DNA of 64,000 nt from Flavobacterium hungaricum (GCF_015182285.1 NZ_PRDM01000006.1:62001-126000), one strand, 5' to 3'. Counted from the stretch's first letter, positions 55,006 through 64,000 are shown. Made by a program: numbers and translations. Notes: generated by a model not told the origin, from the sequence alone.

Positions 55006-56397
55006 ATGAAAATTACAAAGATTTGCTGTATTGGTGCTGGTTATGTGGGAGGTCCAACTATGGCAGTAATAGCTCAGAAATGTCCAGATATTAAGGTTAC
55101 GGTTGTCGATTTGAATGAGCAGCGAATCAAAGATTGGAATGATCCAAATACAGATAATATTCCGATTTATGAACCAGGATTGTCAGAAATAGTTGCTGAG
55201 GCTAGAGGTCGAAATTTATTTTTTTCTACAGAAGTTGATAAAGCGATAGATGAAGCAGAAATGATTTTTATATCGGTTAATACGCCAACCAAAACTTACG
55301 GAAAAGGTAAAGGTATGGCTGCTGATTTGAAATATATAGAATTATGTGCAAGACAAATTGCCAGAGTAGCAAAACAAAATAAGATTGTAGTTGAGAAATC
55401 GACCTTGCCTGTACGTACGGCCGAAGCAATTAAAAGCATATTAGATAATACGGGAAATGGCGTTCAATTTCAAATATTATCTAATCCAGAGTTTTTAGCA
55501 GAGGGAACTGCCGTTACAGATTTACTTAATCCTGATCGTATTTTAATTGGCGGTGATACAACTCCAGAAGGAGAAACGGCTATTAATGCTTTGGTTGATG
55601 TTTATGCAAATTGGGTAACTAAAGATAGAATTTTAACAACAAATGTTTGGTCTTCAGAATTATCAAAATTAACAGCAAATGCTTTTTTAGCACAGCGAAT
55701 TTCCTCAATAAATGCGATGTCTGAATTGTGTGAAAAAACGGGTGCTGATGTTAGTGAGGTAGCAAGAGCTATTGGAATGGATAGCCGAATAGGTCCAAAG
55801 TTTCTTAAAGCTTCTGTTGGATTTGGAGGTTCTTGTTTTCAGAAAGATATTTTGAACTTAGTTTACATTGCAAAAACTTACGGTTTAAATGAAGTGGCTG
55901 ATTATTGGGAGCAGGTTATTATTATGAACGATCATCAGAAAAGAAGATTTTCTAATAAAATTGTCCAAACATTATACAATACAGTAGCCGATAAAAAAAT
56001 TGCTTTTTTAGGCTGGGCTTTCAAAAAAGATACAAATGATACCCGTGAATCGGCAGCTATATATGTCGCAGACGATTTGATTAATGAGCAGGCAAAAATT
56101 GCTGTTTATGACCCGAAAGTTTCCAAAAATAAAATGCTGAATGATTTAGATTATTTAGAAACAAGACCAAGTGCAGATAATAAAGATTATTTAAATGCGT
56201 TTGATAATGCTTATGAAGCTTGTAAAGGAGCTCACGCTGTTGCAATTTTGACAGAATGGGATGAATTTACCACTTATGACTGGAAAAAGATTTATGATTC
56301 AATGCATAAACCAGCATTTGTTTTTGATGGAAGAAATATATTAAACCCTAAAGAATTAGAAGCTATTGGTTTTGTTTACAATAGAATTGGTTCTTAA
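55006..56397 (+). CDS. ugd: UDP-glucose 6-dehydrogenase, animal-like sequence type
   Basis: A 463-residue NAD-dependent enzyme oxidising UDP-glucose to UDP-glucuronate. The Rossmann motif is GAGYVGGPT near 9-17 and the catalytic Cys277 is in [10 protein letters not shown]. The lengths and strings [45 protein letters not shown] and [19 protein letters not shown] are unusually close to animal UGDH, whose catalytic Cys is at 276. This type is larger than the E. coli-type Ugd (about 388). It gives the acidic sugar for the polysaccharide. It follows the epimerase gene by 34 bases. Confidence 0.93.
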   Translation: MKITKICCIGAGYVGGPTMAVIAQKCPDIKVTVVDLNEQRIKDWNDPNTDNIPIYEPGLSEIVAEARGRNLFFSTEVDKAIDEAEMIFISVNTPTKTYGKGKGMAADLKYIELCARQIARVAKQNKIVVEKSTLPVRTAEAIKSILDNTGNGVQFQILSNPEFLAEGTAVTDLLNPDRILIGGDTTPEGETAINALVDVYANWVTKDRILTTNVWSSELSKLTANAFLAQRISSINAMSELCEKTGADVSEVARAIGMDSRIGPKFLKASVGFGGSCFQKDILNLVYIAKTYGLNEVADYWEQVIIMNDHQKRRFSNKIVQTLYNTVADKKIAFLGWAFKKDTNDTRESAAIYVADDLINEQAKIAVYDPKVSKNKMLNDLDYLETRPSADNKDYLNAFDNAYEACKGAHAVAILTEWDEFTTYDWKKIYDSMHKPAFVFDGRNILNPKELEAIGFVYNRIGS

Positions 56398-56473
56398 TTA
56401 ATACCATGAATTTCATAAAAGATGAAAGAATAGAATAAGATTAAAGTTTTTTATTCAATTTAAATTGAAGGAT

Positions 56474-56938
56474 ATGAATTGGTATGTTGTATACACAAAA
56501 CCTAAATGGGAAAAGAAGGTTGCGGAAAAACTGATTCAGTTGGGAATTGATTGTTACTGTCCTTTAATTATACAGTTAAAGCAATGGTCAGACCGTAAGA
56601 AGAAAGTCGAAGTGCCGCTTTTTAATTCTTATGTATTTGTTCATTTAAATGAAGCTGAAAGAAACAGTGTTTTTCAAGTTGCTGGTGTAGTTAGATATTT
56701 ATTTTGGTTAGGAAAACCTGCGGTTGTAAAAGATCAAGAAATTGAAATTATAAAAACAAGTTTAAAAGCTCCTAATATAAGTGAGGTTTCTGTTTCACCA
56801 ATTCAAGTAGGTGATAAAATTACATTAGAATCTGGAGCATTTGCCAATCAGAGAGCAATCGTTCAAGAAGTCTCTAGCAATTATTATATTCTTGTATTAG
56901 AAACATTAGGCTGTGTCTTGAAAATAAAATATAAATAA
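56474..56938 (+). CDS. UpxY family transcription antiterminator (NusG paralogue)
   Basis: A 154-residue NusG-like regulator. The NGN domain (MNWYVVYTKPKWEKKVAEKL, then VPLFNSYVFVHL) leads to a C-terminal KOW domain (QVGDKITLESGAFANQRAIV). UpxY proteins of Bacteroides bind RNA polymerase and let it read through long capsule operons; usually upxY is the first gene. Here it is the fifth gene of the locus and is followed by a terminator-like hairpin and a new promoter. I chose the ATG at 56474; a TTG three codons upstream also lies in frame. Confidence 0.88.
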   Translation: MNWYVVYTKPKWEKKVAEKLIQLGIDCYCPLIIQLKQWSDRKKKVEVPLFNSYVFVHLNEAERNSVFQVAGVVRYLFWLGKPAVVKDQEIEIIKTSLKAPNISEVSVSPIQVGDKITLESGAFANQRAIVQEVSSNYYILVLETLGCVLKIKYK

Positions 56939-56954
56939 ATAAAATATAAAAGTA

Positions 56955-57003
56955 AAAAACAGAAGAAAATAGCCTTTTTTGGAAAATTTTCTTCTGTTTT
57001 TTT
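56955..57003 (+). terminator. strong terminator hairpin after upxY
   Basis: AAAAACAGAAGAAAAT (56955-56970) pairs perfectly with ATTTTCTTCTGTTTTT (56986-57001) around a 15-base loop, and the stem ends in a T-run to 57003. It lies 16 bases downstream of the upxY stop. It would end the first half of the locus unless antitermination occurs. Confidence 0.8.
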
Positions 57004-57094
57004 ATAAAGTAAATTTTTACAGGCTGATTGATAGTAAGTTGTAATGATTGATGTTTTAAAGATCAGTTGTTTTTTGACCATTACGGGAAAGCGT

Positions 57095-57126
57095 ATTGAA
57101 TTACTAGACTTATTGTGCTATATTTG
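57095..57126 (+). promoter_or_regulatory. second promoter of the polysaccharide locus
   Basis: TTG (57096-57098, preceded by A), 20 bases, then TATATTTG (57119-57126) followed by C. Transcription should begin near 57132. The 68-base leader has GGC-GAA-GCC (57177-57185), a small triloop hairpin, and little other structure. Confidence 0.7.
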
Positions 57127-57199
57127 CCGAAATGATTAATTTTAGGTATCTGTGTTACTGTTGTGTGACTCGGAAGGGCGAAGCCGTGAATTGACGTAA

Positions 57200-58510
57200 T
57201 TGAGTAAATTAAAAAGAGAATTGAATTTGAAAAAAGATATAAAAATTGCAGTGATTGGGCTAGGTTATGTTGGACTGCCTTTGGCTCGATTATTTGCTAC
57301 AAAATATTCAGTTGTTGGATTTGATATAAATGAATCAAGAGTTGCTTCTTTAAAGTCTGGAATTGATAGTACTTTAGAAGTTGAAACAGCTATTTTAAAT
57401 GAAGTTTTAGTAAGTGATTCTACTACAAAAACAGGTTTGTTTTGTACTTACTCTATTAAAGATATTGAAGATTGTAATTATTATATTGTTACTGTTCCTA
57501 CACCTGTTGACAAAAATAATCGTCCAGATCTGACACCTTTGTACAAGTCTAGTGAAACAGTGGGTAAAGTCTTGAAAAAAGGAGATATTGTTATTTACGA
57601 GTCGACTGTATATCCTGGAGTAACTGAAGAGCAATGCGTACCAGTTTTAGAAAGAGTTTCAGGACTTACATTTAATGAAGATTTTTTTGCAGGATATTCA
57701 CCGGAGAGGATAAATCCGGGAGATAAAGAACATACAGTAGAAAAAATTTTAAAAGTTACTTCAGGATCAACGCCTGAAATAGGTTTAAAAGTAGATTCAT
57801 TATATAAATCAGTTATTACAGCGGGAACTTATCTCGCACCAACTATAAAAGTAGCTGAAGCAGCAAAAGTTATTGAAAATTCACAAAGAGATATCAATAT
57901 TGCTTTTGTAAATGAATTGGCAAAAATATTCAATTTAATGAATATTGATACACAAGAAGTATTAAACGCAGCTGCAACAAAATGGAATTTTTTGCCTTTT
58001 AAACCTGGACTTGTTGGTGGGCATTGTATTGGTGTAGATCCTTATTATTTGGCACAGAGAGCACAAGAGTTTGGTTATCACCCAGAAATAATTCTGGCAG
58101 GAAGACGTTTAAATGACAGTATGGGAGAATACGTTGCTTCACAAATTGTCAAGTTGATGATCAAAAAAGGAATTTCAGTTAATGGCGCACATCTTTTAAT
58201 GCTTGGAATTACCTTTAAAGAAAACTGTCCAGATGTAAGAAATACAAAAATAGTTGATGTCGTAAAAGCATTAAAGGATTACGGAATAGCTGTAACAATT
58301 TTTGATCCGCTAGCAAATGCGAAAGATGTAAAAAAAGAATATAATTTAATAACATTAAACACTGTTCCTGAAAATAAATTTGATGCGATAGTGCTAGGAG
58401 TTTCCCATTCAAAATTTTTAGAATTAGATTTTCCAATTTTGCAAAAAGAAAAAAGTTTAATTTATGATATAAAAGGAGTTTTAGGATCTATAGCGGATAA
58501 CAGGCTTTAG
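57200..58510 (+). CDS. nucleotide-sugar dehydrogenase, TviB/WbpO type
   Basis: A 436-residue NAD-dependent dehydrogenase that makes a UDP-N-acetylhexosaminuronate. IAVIGLGYVGLPLARLFA is the NAD-binding N-terminus (about 16-33), FFAGYSPERINPGD and catalytic Cys276 in GGHCIGVDPYYLA identify the TviB/WbpO/WbpA group. It is a different branch from the UDP-glucose dehydrogenase at 55006. The start is a TTG at 57200: a stop codon lies directly before it and no ATG is in frame within the first 100 codons' Rossmann core. With the WbpP-type epimerase it should supply UDP-GalNAcA or UDP-GlcNAcA. Confidence 0.9.
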   Translation: MSKLKRELNLKKDIKIAVIGLGYVGLPLARLFATKYSVVGFDINESRVASLKSGIDSTLEVETAILNEVLVSDSTTKTGLFCTYSIKDIEDCNYYIVTVPTPVDKNNRPDLTPLYKSSETVGKVLKKGDIVIYESTVYPGVTEEQCVPVLERVSGLTFNEDFFAGYSPERINPGDKEHTVEKILKVTSGSTPEIGLKVDSLYKSVITAGTYLAPTIKVAEAAKVIENSQRDINIAFVNELAKIFNLMNIDTQEVLNAAATKWNFLPFKPGLVGGHCIGVDPYYLAQRAQEFGYHPEIILAGRRLNDSMGEYVASQIVKLMIKKGISVNGAHLLMLGITFKENCPDVRNTKIVDVVKALKDYGIAVTIFDPLANAKDVKKEYNLITLNTVPENKFDAIVLGVSHSKFLELDFPILQKEKSLIYDIKGVLGSIADNRL

Positions 58511-58543
58511 GTTCAAAATTTCTTTTTTCTATTTAGTAAATAT

Positions 58544-59551
58544 ATGAGTTTAGATAAATCAGTAACACACGTTATTCTTACTGGAGGAGTTGGGAGTCGT
58601 CTTTGGCCGCTTTCGCGTAAAAGCAGACCAAAACAATATCTTGAGATATTTGACGGAAAATCTTTATTTGAGATGACAGTTGAAAGAAATAGTCATTTGG
58701 CTGATAAGGTAATGGTGGTTGGAAATATTGACAATCATCAGTTAAGTGGTGATGTAATGGATAAAACCAATACTTCCTACATCAATATTGTGGAAGCAAC
58801 ACCTAGAAACACAGCAGCGGCTATTGCTTTTGCAGCATTTGCGTCAGAACCAGATGATATATTGATTATTACACCTTCGGATCATATTATTGATTTAATG
58901 GAAAATTATAACCAAGCAATAAGCGAGGCAGTTTCAAAAGCTAATGATGGTTTTATTGTAACTTTTGGAGTTATTCCAACAAAACCAGAAACTGGTTATG
59001 GGTACATTGAAGCAAAAGGTGATAAAGTAATTTCATTCCGTGAAAAACCTAATGAAACCACAGCAAAAGAATTTATTGCAAAAGGTAATTTTTTATGGAA
59101 CAGTGGTATGTTTTGCTTTAAAGCTAGTGTTCTTTTAGAAGAATTGAAGCAATTTCAACCAGATGTTTATGAAAAATCAAAAAGAGTTTGGGAAGCAAGT
59201 AAAGATGGTTTTTTAGACTTCGATTTATCAATGGAAATTCCATCAATAAGTATTGATTACGCCGTAATGGAACGCAGTAAAAAGATAAAAGTGGTTCCAG
59301 CATCATTTTCATGGTCAGATCTGGGATCTTTTGAATCAGTTTACGATTATTTGGCTGCAAAAGGACATCCAGTAGATGCCAATGGCAATATGGTGATTGG
59401 CTGCGATAAGCACACCACCTTTTTAGGTGTAAAAAACACTATTTTTGTTTATACTGATTCAGCTAATTTAATTTTACAAAAAGAAAATTCGCAGGATGTA
59501 AAGGATATTTACAGCGAATTAGAGAAAATAAACTCAGAATTACTAAATTAA
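58544..59551 (+). CDS. manC: mannose-1-phosphate guanylyltransferase
   Basis: A 335-residue nucleotidyltransferase making GDP-mannose from mannose-1-phosphate and GTP. The signature GGVGSRLWPLSRKSRPKQYL starts near residue 14, PSDHII and the EKPN metal/sugar motif (SFREKPNETTAKEF) follow. It lacks the C-terminal phosphomannose isomerase domain of the long bifunctional forms, so it is monofunctional. It follows the dehydrogenase by 33 bases, and rfbB starts 12 bases after it. Confidence 0.93.
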   Translation: MSLDKSVTHVILTGGVGSRLWPLSRKSRPKQYLEIFDGKSLFEMTVERNSHLADKVMVVGNIDNHQLSGDVMDKTNTSYINIVEATPRNTAAAIAFAAFASEPDDILIITPSDHIIDLMENYNQAISEAVSKANDGFIVTFGVIPTKPETGYGYIEAKGDKVISFREKPNETTAKEFIAKGNFLWNSGMFCFKASVLLEELKQFQPDVYEKSKRVWEASKDGFLDFDLSMEIPSISIDYAVMERSKKIKVVPASFSWSDLGSFESVYDYLAAKGHPVDANGNMVIGCDKHTTFLGVKNTIFVYTDSANLILQKENSQDVKDIYSELEKINSELLN

Positions 59552-59563
59552 AATTAAACTTAA

Positions 59564-60610
59564 ATGAAAAAAATTCTAATAACTGGGGGAGCTGGTTTTA
59601 TAGGTTCACATGTTGTAAGACGTTTTGTAAATAAATATCCTGAATATCATATCTTTAATCTGGACGCTTTAACATATGCAGGAAATCTGGAGAATATAAA
59701 AGATATTGAAAATAAATCAAATTATACTTTTGTAAAAGGTGATATTGTAGATGAAGCTTTCATCAGCGAATTATTTAATCTTCATGACTTTGATGGAGTT
59801 TTACACTTAGCAGCTGAATCTCATGTTGATCGTTCTATTGAAGATCCTTTAGCATTTGTAAAAACAAATATTATCGGAACAGTGAATCTTTTGAATGCAG
59901 CAAAGAATCAGTGGAAAAATAATTTTAAAGGGAAAAGATTCTATCACATTAGTACTGATGAAGTTTATGGCTCATTGGGAGCTGAAGGACTTTTTACCGA
60001 AACAACTCCATACGATCCAAATTCACCATATTCCGCTTCAAAAGCAAGTTCAGACCATTTTGTAAGAGCTTACGGAGAAACTTATGGACTGCCTTATGTT
60101 TTAACAAATTGCTCAAACAATTATGGTTCATTTCATTTTCCTGAAAAATTAATCCCTCTATTTATAAATAATATTATCAACAATAGGCCTCTTCCGGTTT
60201 ATGGAGATGGGAATTATACTCGTGATTGGCTTTTTGTTGAAGATCATGCTATTGCGATAGATTTGGTTTTCCATAAAGGAAAAAATCACGAGACTTATAA
60301 TATTGGAGGTTTTAACGAGTGGAAAAATATTGATTTGGTAAAACTGCTGTGTCAGATTATGGATCAAAAATTAGGACGTCATGCGGGTGATTCTGAGAAA
60401 TTAATTACTTATGTAAAAGACAGACCTGGTCATGATTTACGTTATGCAATTGATGCATCTAAAATCAATAAAGAATTAGGATGGAAACCTTCTGTTACTT
60501 TCGAAGAAGGATTAGAAAAAACAATTAATTGGTATTTAAATAATGAAGAGTGGCTGCAAAATGTTACTTCGGGAGCTTATAAAGAATACTATCAAAAACA
60601 ATATTCTTAG
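59564..60610 (+). CDS. rfbB: dTDP-glucose 4,6-dehydratase
   Basis: A 348-residue NAD-dependent SDR enzyme. TGGAGFIGSH (7-16), the catalytic triad Thr131-Asp132-Glu133 in STDEVYG, and Tyr156 and Lys160 in PYSASKAS are intact. It makes dTDP-4-keto-6-deoxyglucose, the precursor of rhamnose and other deoxy sugars. The partner genes rfbA, rfbC and rfbD are not in the window. It is followed four bases later by the SLBB exporter gene. Confidence 0.95.
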   Translation: MKKILITGGAGFIGSHVVRRFVNKYPEYHIFNLDALTYAGNLENIKDIENKSNYTFVKGDIVDEAFISELFNLHDFDGVLHLAAESHVDRSIEDPLAFVKTNIIGTVNLLNAAKNQWKNNFKGKRFYHISTDEVYGSLGAEGLFTETTPYDPNSPYSASKASSDHFVRAYGETYGLPYVLTNCSNNYGSFHFPEKLIPLFINNIINNRPLPVYGDGNYTRDWLFVEDHAIAIDLVFHKGKNHETYNIGGFNEWKNIDLVKLLCQIMDQKLGRHAGDSEKLITYVKDRPGHDLRYAIDASKINKELGWKPSVTFEEGLEKTINWYLNNEEWLQNVTSGAYKEYYQKQYS

Positions 60611-60614
60611 ATTT

Positions 60615-63044
60615 ATGAAAAAAATCACATATGTTTTTTTCTTGTTTTTTACGCTTAGTATGTCTTTAAGTGTGAATGCACAAGATTTAATGAAGTCAAA
60701 AGACTTAAGTACTGTGAATGTTGATTATTTATCAGATGATGATTTAGCTAAAATCAGTGCACAGTTGAAAAGTAATAATGCAACCATAGATCAGGTTGAA
60801 CCGATGGCATTGTCAAAGGGAATGACTCAGGCTAATTTTAATAAATTAAAATTAAAATTAACAGAATACGAAAAGAAAAATGGCGTAGGTACTAAAACTA
60901 CTGCGAAGACAACTGAAAAAAAAGAATCCGAATTTGGAAGAAAACAAGAAAGCATTAAGAATGTTAAAGTAAAAGATTCTGCAAACGCACTTATTTTTGG
61001 ATCAGAACTATTTGATAATCCTACTCTTAATTTTGAATCGGATTTAAAGATGGCTACTCCAATCAACTACGTTTTAGGTCCTGGAGATGAACTTCAGGTT
61101 TCTGTTTATGGAGTGCAAGAGTATAATGGAAATCTACCAGTAAGTGTTGAAGGGAAAGTTACTATTGACTATGTTGGGCAAATAACAGTTTCGGGAATGT
61201 CAATTGAAGCGGCAACTCAAAAAATTAAGAGTGCTATTGCAAGAGTTTACAGTACAGTTAGAGCCGGTCAGTCGCAGGTAAGTGTAAGTTTAAGTAAAAT
61301 TAGAACGATTAAAGTTACCATTGTAGGAGGAAAACAGCCAGGGAATTATTCGATTTCTTCACTTGCGACAGTATATAATGCTTTACATCTAGCAGGCGGT
61401 CCAGGGAAAAATGGCAGCTATAGAAATATAGAATTGATTAGAAACAATAAAGTTTATAAAAATATTGACATTTATAGATTTCTAGTAAAAGGAGATCAAT
61501 CTGATAATGTCGCTTTAAAAGAAAATGATGTCGTCAGAATTCCAGCCTACAGTCATAGAGTTACAGTTGAAGGAGAAGTAAAACGCCCAGGAATCTTCGA
61601 AATGAAAAAAGGGGAATCATTTTCTGATTTATTAAATTTTGCTTCTGGATTTAATGAGTTTGCATATACAGCATCAGTAAATGTGATTCAAAAAACAGGA
61701 AAGGAATTCAAAGTTCATGATATTAATGAAAGCGAATATAAATCTTATCAACTGCAATCAGGCGATGTTTTTAGAATTACAAAAATTTTAAATCGTTTTG
61801 AAAATAGAATAAAAATAGAAGGAGCTGTTTTTAGACCAGATTACTATTCTTATACAGATGGGATGCGAGTTTCTGATCTTATAACAAGAGCAGAAGGATT
61901 AAAAGAAGATGCCTACAGTAAACGTGCGCGAATTATTCGTCTGAAAACAGATTTAACTACGGAAATTGTTAATGTTAATCTAGAGGCTGCCTTGTCAGGA
62001 GATTTAAGCGCAGATATAGAATTGAAGAGAGAAGATATTGTTACGGTTTATTCGATTTTAGATTTTAGAGAAGAATATAAAGTTACAATTGATGGAGAGG
62101 TAAAAAATCCTGGAGAATATGAATACTATGAAAATCTAACTTTAAATGATTTGGTTGTACAAGTTGGAGGCTTGACTGGTTCAGCATCAAAAAGAGTTGA
62201 GATTGCCAGAATGGTTAAATCAGATGAAATTGATGATGCAGATCCAAAAAGAGTTGAATTAGTAGAACTTGAAATTACTGCGGATAATAATGAGCAGGTT
62301 AAAAATTTTGTGTTAAAGCCTTTTGATGTCATTAATATTAGAAGGATGGCAGTTTATGAGAAGCCACAAATGGTAACAATAAGTGGTGCAGTGAGTTATC
62401 CAGGGAAATACGTTTTAGCTAATAAAAAAGAAACGGTGTACAATGTCGTAATGAGAGCAGGAGGATTAACTTCTATTGCTAACCTTGACGGAATGAAAAT
62501 TAAGAGGCCGATTAAAGCAGAAGAAATAGAAAAGTTAGAAAGTATTGATTTAAATTTAGCAAAAAGTGATACTATAAAAGATAAATTAACAAAGAAATTA
62601 AAGGAAGAGTTAAAATATGCAACAATTCCTGTAAACTGGGAAAAAATTGTAAAAGATAAAAATCATTATTCAAATGTTACTTTGTTTCCAGGTGATGAAA
62701 TCGAAGTATCGATTTATAATGAAGGGGTAAAAGTTACTGGGAATGTTTTATTGACTTCTGAAATTCCTTACAGAAGTGGTAAAGGATTTAAATATTATCT
62801 AAATGCTGTTGGGGGGGTTGATAATAAAGGATGGAAACGTAAAGCTTATATAATTTATCCCAATGGAAAAGCAGACGTAACAACCTCATTTTTATTTTTT
62901 AGATCATACCCAAAAGTAGAGCCTGATTCACAAATTGTTGTACCCGAAAAACCTGAAAGAAAGAAAATGACTGCTGGTGAATGGGTTGGTATTGGAAGCG
63001 TAATTTCTAGTCTAGCATTATTAATAGTTACTGCTTTTAAATAA
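60615..63044 (+). CDS. large SLBB-domain polysaccharide export protein
   Basis: An 809-residue secreted protein with signal peptide (about 1-23, ending SVNAQ). I use the ATG at 60615; the longer frame to 60543 overlaps rfbB. After a helical N-terminal part (to about 100), a Poly_export domain (YVLGPGDELQVSVYGVQEYN) is followed by four or five SLBB domains (for example VEGEVKRPGIFEMKKGE, IDGEVKNPGEYEYYENL, ISGAVSYPGKYVL). The C-terminus has a hydrophobic segment (VGIGSVISSLALLIVTAF). It is much larger than the Wza-like protein at 50733, with no lipobox, so it may be an alternative or additional outer-membrane exporter. Next gene seven bases later. Confidence 0.9.
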   Translation: MKKITYVFFLFFTLSMSLSVNAQDLMKSKDLSTVNVDYLSDDDLAKISAQLKSNNATIDQVEPMALSKGMTQANFNKLKLKLTEYEKKNGVGTKTTAKTTEKKESEFGRKQESIKNVKVKDSANALIFGSELFDNPTLNFESDLKMATPINYVLGPGDELQVSVYGVQEYNGNLPVSVEGKVTIDYVGQITVSGMSIEAATQKIKSAIARVYSTVRAGQSQVSVSLSKIRTIKVTIVGGKQPGNYSISSLATVYNALHLAGGPGKNGSYRNIELIRNNKVYKNIDIYRFLVKGDQSDNVALKENDVVRIPAYSHRVTVEGEVKRPGIFEMKKGESFSDLLNFASGFNEFAYTASVNVIQKTGKEFKVHDINESEYKSYQLQSGDVFRITKILNRFENRIKIEGAVFRPDYYSYTDGMRVSDLITRAEGLKEDAYSKRARIIRLKTDLTTEIVNVNLEAALSGDLSADIELKREDIVTVYSILDFREEYKVTIDGEVKNPGEYEYYENLTLNDLVVQVGGLTGSASKRVEIARMVKSDEIDDADPKRVELVELEITADNNEQVKNFVLKPFDVINIRRMAVYEKPQMVTISGAVSYPGKYVLANKKETVYNVVMRAGGLTSIANLDGMKIKRPIKAEEIEKLESIDLNLAKSDTIKDKLTKKLKEELKYATIPVNWEKIVKDKNHYSNVTLFPGDEIEVSIYNEGVKVTGNVLLTSEIPYRSGKGFKYYLNAVGGVDNKGWKRKAYIIYPNGKADVTTSFLFFRSYPKVEPDSQIVVPEKPERKKMTAGEWVGIGSVISSLALLIVTAFK

Positions 63045-63050
63045 AAAATA

Positions 63051-64000
63051 ATGAAAACATCTATAGAAAACGATGAAATATCGTTAAAGGAATTAAAACA
63101 AAAAACAAAAGAATGGCTTAAGTACTTATATTCAAAAAGTATTGTCATTGCTATTTCTATTTTTTTAGGTGCTTTATTAGGGTTAATATATTCTATTTCA
63201 AATAAGCCCGTTTATACAGCAACATTATCATTTGCTCTGGAAGATGAAAAAGCAGGCGGTGGTGGATTAGGTAGTGCGTTAGGGTTAGCCAGCTCATTGG
63301 GAATAGATTTAGGAGGAAGCGGAGGAAGTATTTTTACAGGATCAAACCTTACAGAATTGTTTAAATCAAGAACAATGGTGGTACAAACTTTATTAAAACC
63401 AGTAAGTAAAGATGGTAAAGTTATTTCATTAGCAGAAATGTATATTCAAAATGCTGGTTGGCGTGAAAATTGGGATAGAGATTCTAAACTTAAGCAAGTA
63501 AATTTTATTCCAAATAATAAAAAGCTAGTGTTTACTAGAGTTCAGGATAGTATTTTGGGAGTGATTTACCAGAACATCTCAAAAGGGAACTTATCTGTAG
63601 CGCAGAAAGATAAAAAAATTGCTATAATAACTATAGATGTGGCTTCAAATGATGAACAGTTCTCAAAATCTTTTTGTGAAGCATTAGTAGGCCAAGTTTC
63701 AGAATTTTATGTTGAGACGAAAAGTAAGAAAGCTAGAATGAATATGGATATTCTAGAATTCCAGTTAGATTCAATTAGAAGAGAACTAAATGGAGCAATT
63801 ACAGGTGTTGCTATTGCCAATGATAATACTTTTGGTTTGAATCCAGCACTTAATATTCGTCGTACTCCTTCTGCTAGACGACAAGTTGATGTACAAGCTA
63901 ATACAGCGATTTTGACAGAGTTAGTTAAACAATCGGAGATTGCTAAAGTCACCTTGCGCAAGGAAACACCTTTAATTCAAATTGTTGATAGACCAATTTT
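63051..64000 (+). CDS. Wzz/chain-length determinant family protein (partial, cut by window end)
   Basis: The ATG at 63051 opens a frame still open at 64000 (316 codons). Residues 1-28 are charged and cytoplasmic, then a transmembrane helix follows (about 30-52, SIVIAISIFLGALLGLIYSI). The periplasmic part includes a Gly-rich loop (GGGGLGSALGLASSLG) and a long helical region. This is the N-terminal half of a Wzz/Etk-type polysaccharide co-polymerase. Whether a kinase domain follows cannot be seen. It comes seven bases after the SLBB exporter gene, so the two are co-transcribed. Confidence 0.82.
   Translation, partial: MKTSIENDEISLKELKQKTKEWLKYLYSKSIVIAISIFLGALLGLIYSISNKPVYTATLSFALEDEKAGGGGLGSALGLASSLGIDLGGSGGSIFTGSNLTELFKSRTMVVQTLLKPVSKDGKVISLAEMYIQNAGWRENWDRDSKLKQVNFIPNNKKLVFTRVQDSILGVIYQNISKGNLSVAQKDKKIAIITIDVASNDEQFSKSFCEALVGQVSEFYVETKSKKARMNMDILEFQLDSIRRELNGAITGVAIANDNTFGLNPALNIRRTPSARRQVDVQANTAILTELVKQSEIAKVTLRKETPLIQIVDRPI

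Noticed and set aside
60543-60614. 24-codon upstream extension of the SLBB exporter
   Set aside because: It overlaps rfbB and would bury the signal peptide that starts at 60615.
63707-63961. 84-codon minus-strand ORF
   Set aside because: It is antisense to the Wzz-like gene, which continues in frame with a transmembrane segment and family features.

Overview
The window comes from a member of the Bacteroidota, most likely Flavobacterium or a close relative. The evidence is the low GC content, SusC/SusD and UpxY family genes, Bacteroidota-type promoters (TTTG, about 19-20 bp, TAnnTTTG) before many genes, very few Shine-Dalgarno sequences, and gene content typical of flavobacteria. No rRNA, tRNA, insertion sequence, prophage or CRISPR array was found.

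Layout. (1) 1-9.9 kb: the start of a leftward secreted protein, an S46 dipeptidyl peptidase (DPP7-like), a giant alpha-2-macroglobulin-type protein with a SusC-like plug module embedded in it (leftward), and a secreted TPR protein. (2) 10-18.3 kb: housekeeping genes with small unknowns: an Mpl-like Mur ligase, the radC-yjjG-unknown operon, rarA, a rhomboid protease, a small secreted protein, a DUF2490 protein and rlmB. Most Flavobacterium-style palindromic intergenic repeats lie here, plus one candidate structured RNA. (3) 18.4-25 kb, leftward: a SusD-like lipoprotein, a SusC-like TonB-dependent transporter and an Omp85-family protein. (4) 25.1-42.6 kb, rightward: the str cluster (rpsL-rpsG-fusA-rpsJ) and the S10-spc-alpha cluster from rplC to rplQ, including secY, infA and rpoA. 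Three consensus promoters divide it: before rpsL, before rplC and inside the spc section before rpsH. Candidate leader hairpins precede rpsH, rpsD and rplQ. (5) 42.7-50.7 kb: carA, eno, gltA, two arginine-deiminase-superfamily hydrolases (one CtlX-like), marC (leftward), a CoA-binding protein and recR. (6) 50.7 kb to the right edge: a surface polysaccharide locus with Wza- and Wzc-like exporters, a WbpP/TviC-type epimerase, a UDP-glucose dehydrogenase of animal-like sequence, an UpxY antiterminator, a second (TviB/WbpO-type) dehydrogenase, manC, rfbB, a large SLBB exporter and a Wzz-like protein cut by the window end.

How the genes work together. Region 4 makes ribosomal proteins, elongation factor G, the SecY channel, IF-1 and RNA polymerase alpha as a growth-rate-linked block. 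Region 6 supplies UDP-GlcA, UDP-HexNAc(A), GDP-Man and dTDP-4-keto-6-deoxy-Glc to an acidic polysaccharide that is probably polymerised and exported by a Wzx/Wzy-type pathway; flippase, polymerase and glycosyltransferases would lie beyond the right edge. UpxY, a terminator-like hairpin, a new promoter and a leader sit together in the middle of that locus and look like its main control point.

The window is mostly core genome. The least ordinary items are the alpha-2-macroglobulin/TonB-plug chimera, three promoters placed so close to the ATG that the transcripts should be leaderless, the rpsH internal promoter with its hairpin leader, the paired CAAATC/GATTTG dyads before recR, and the candidate RNA near 11.55 kb. 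I did not find a clearly new multi-gene system.
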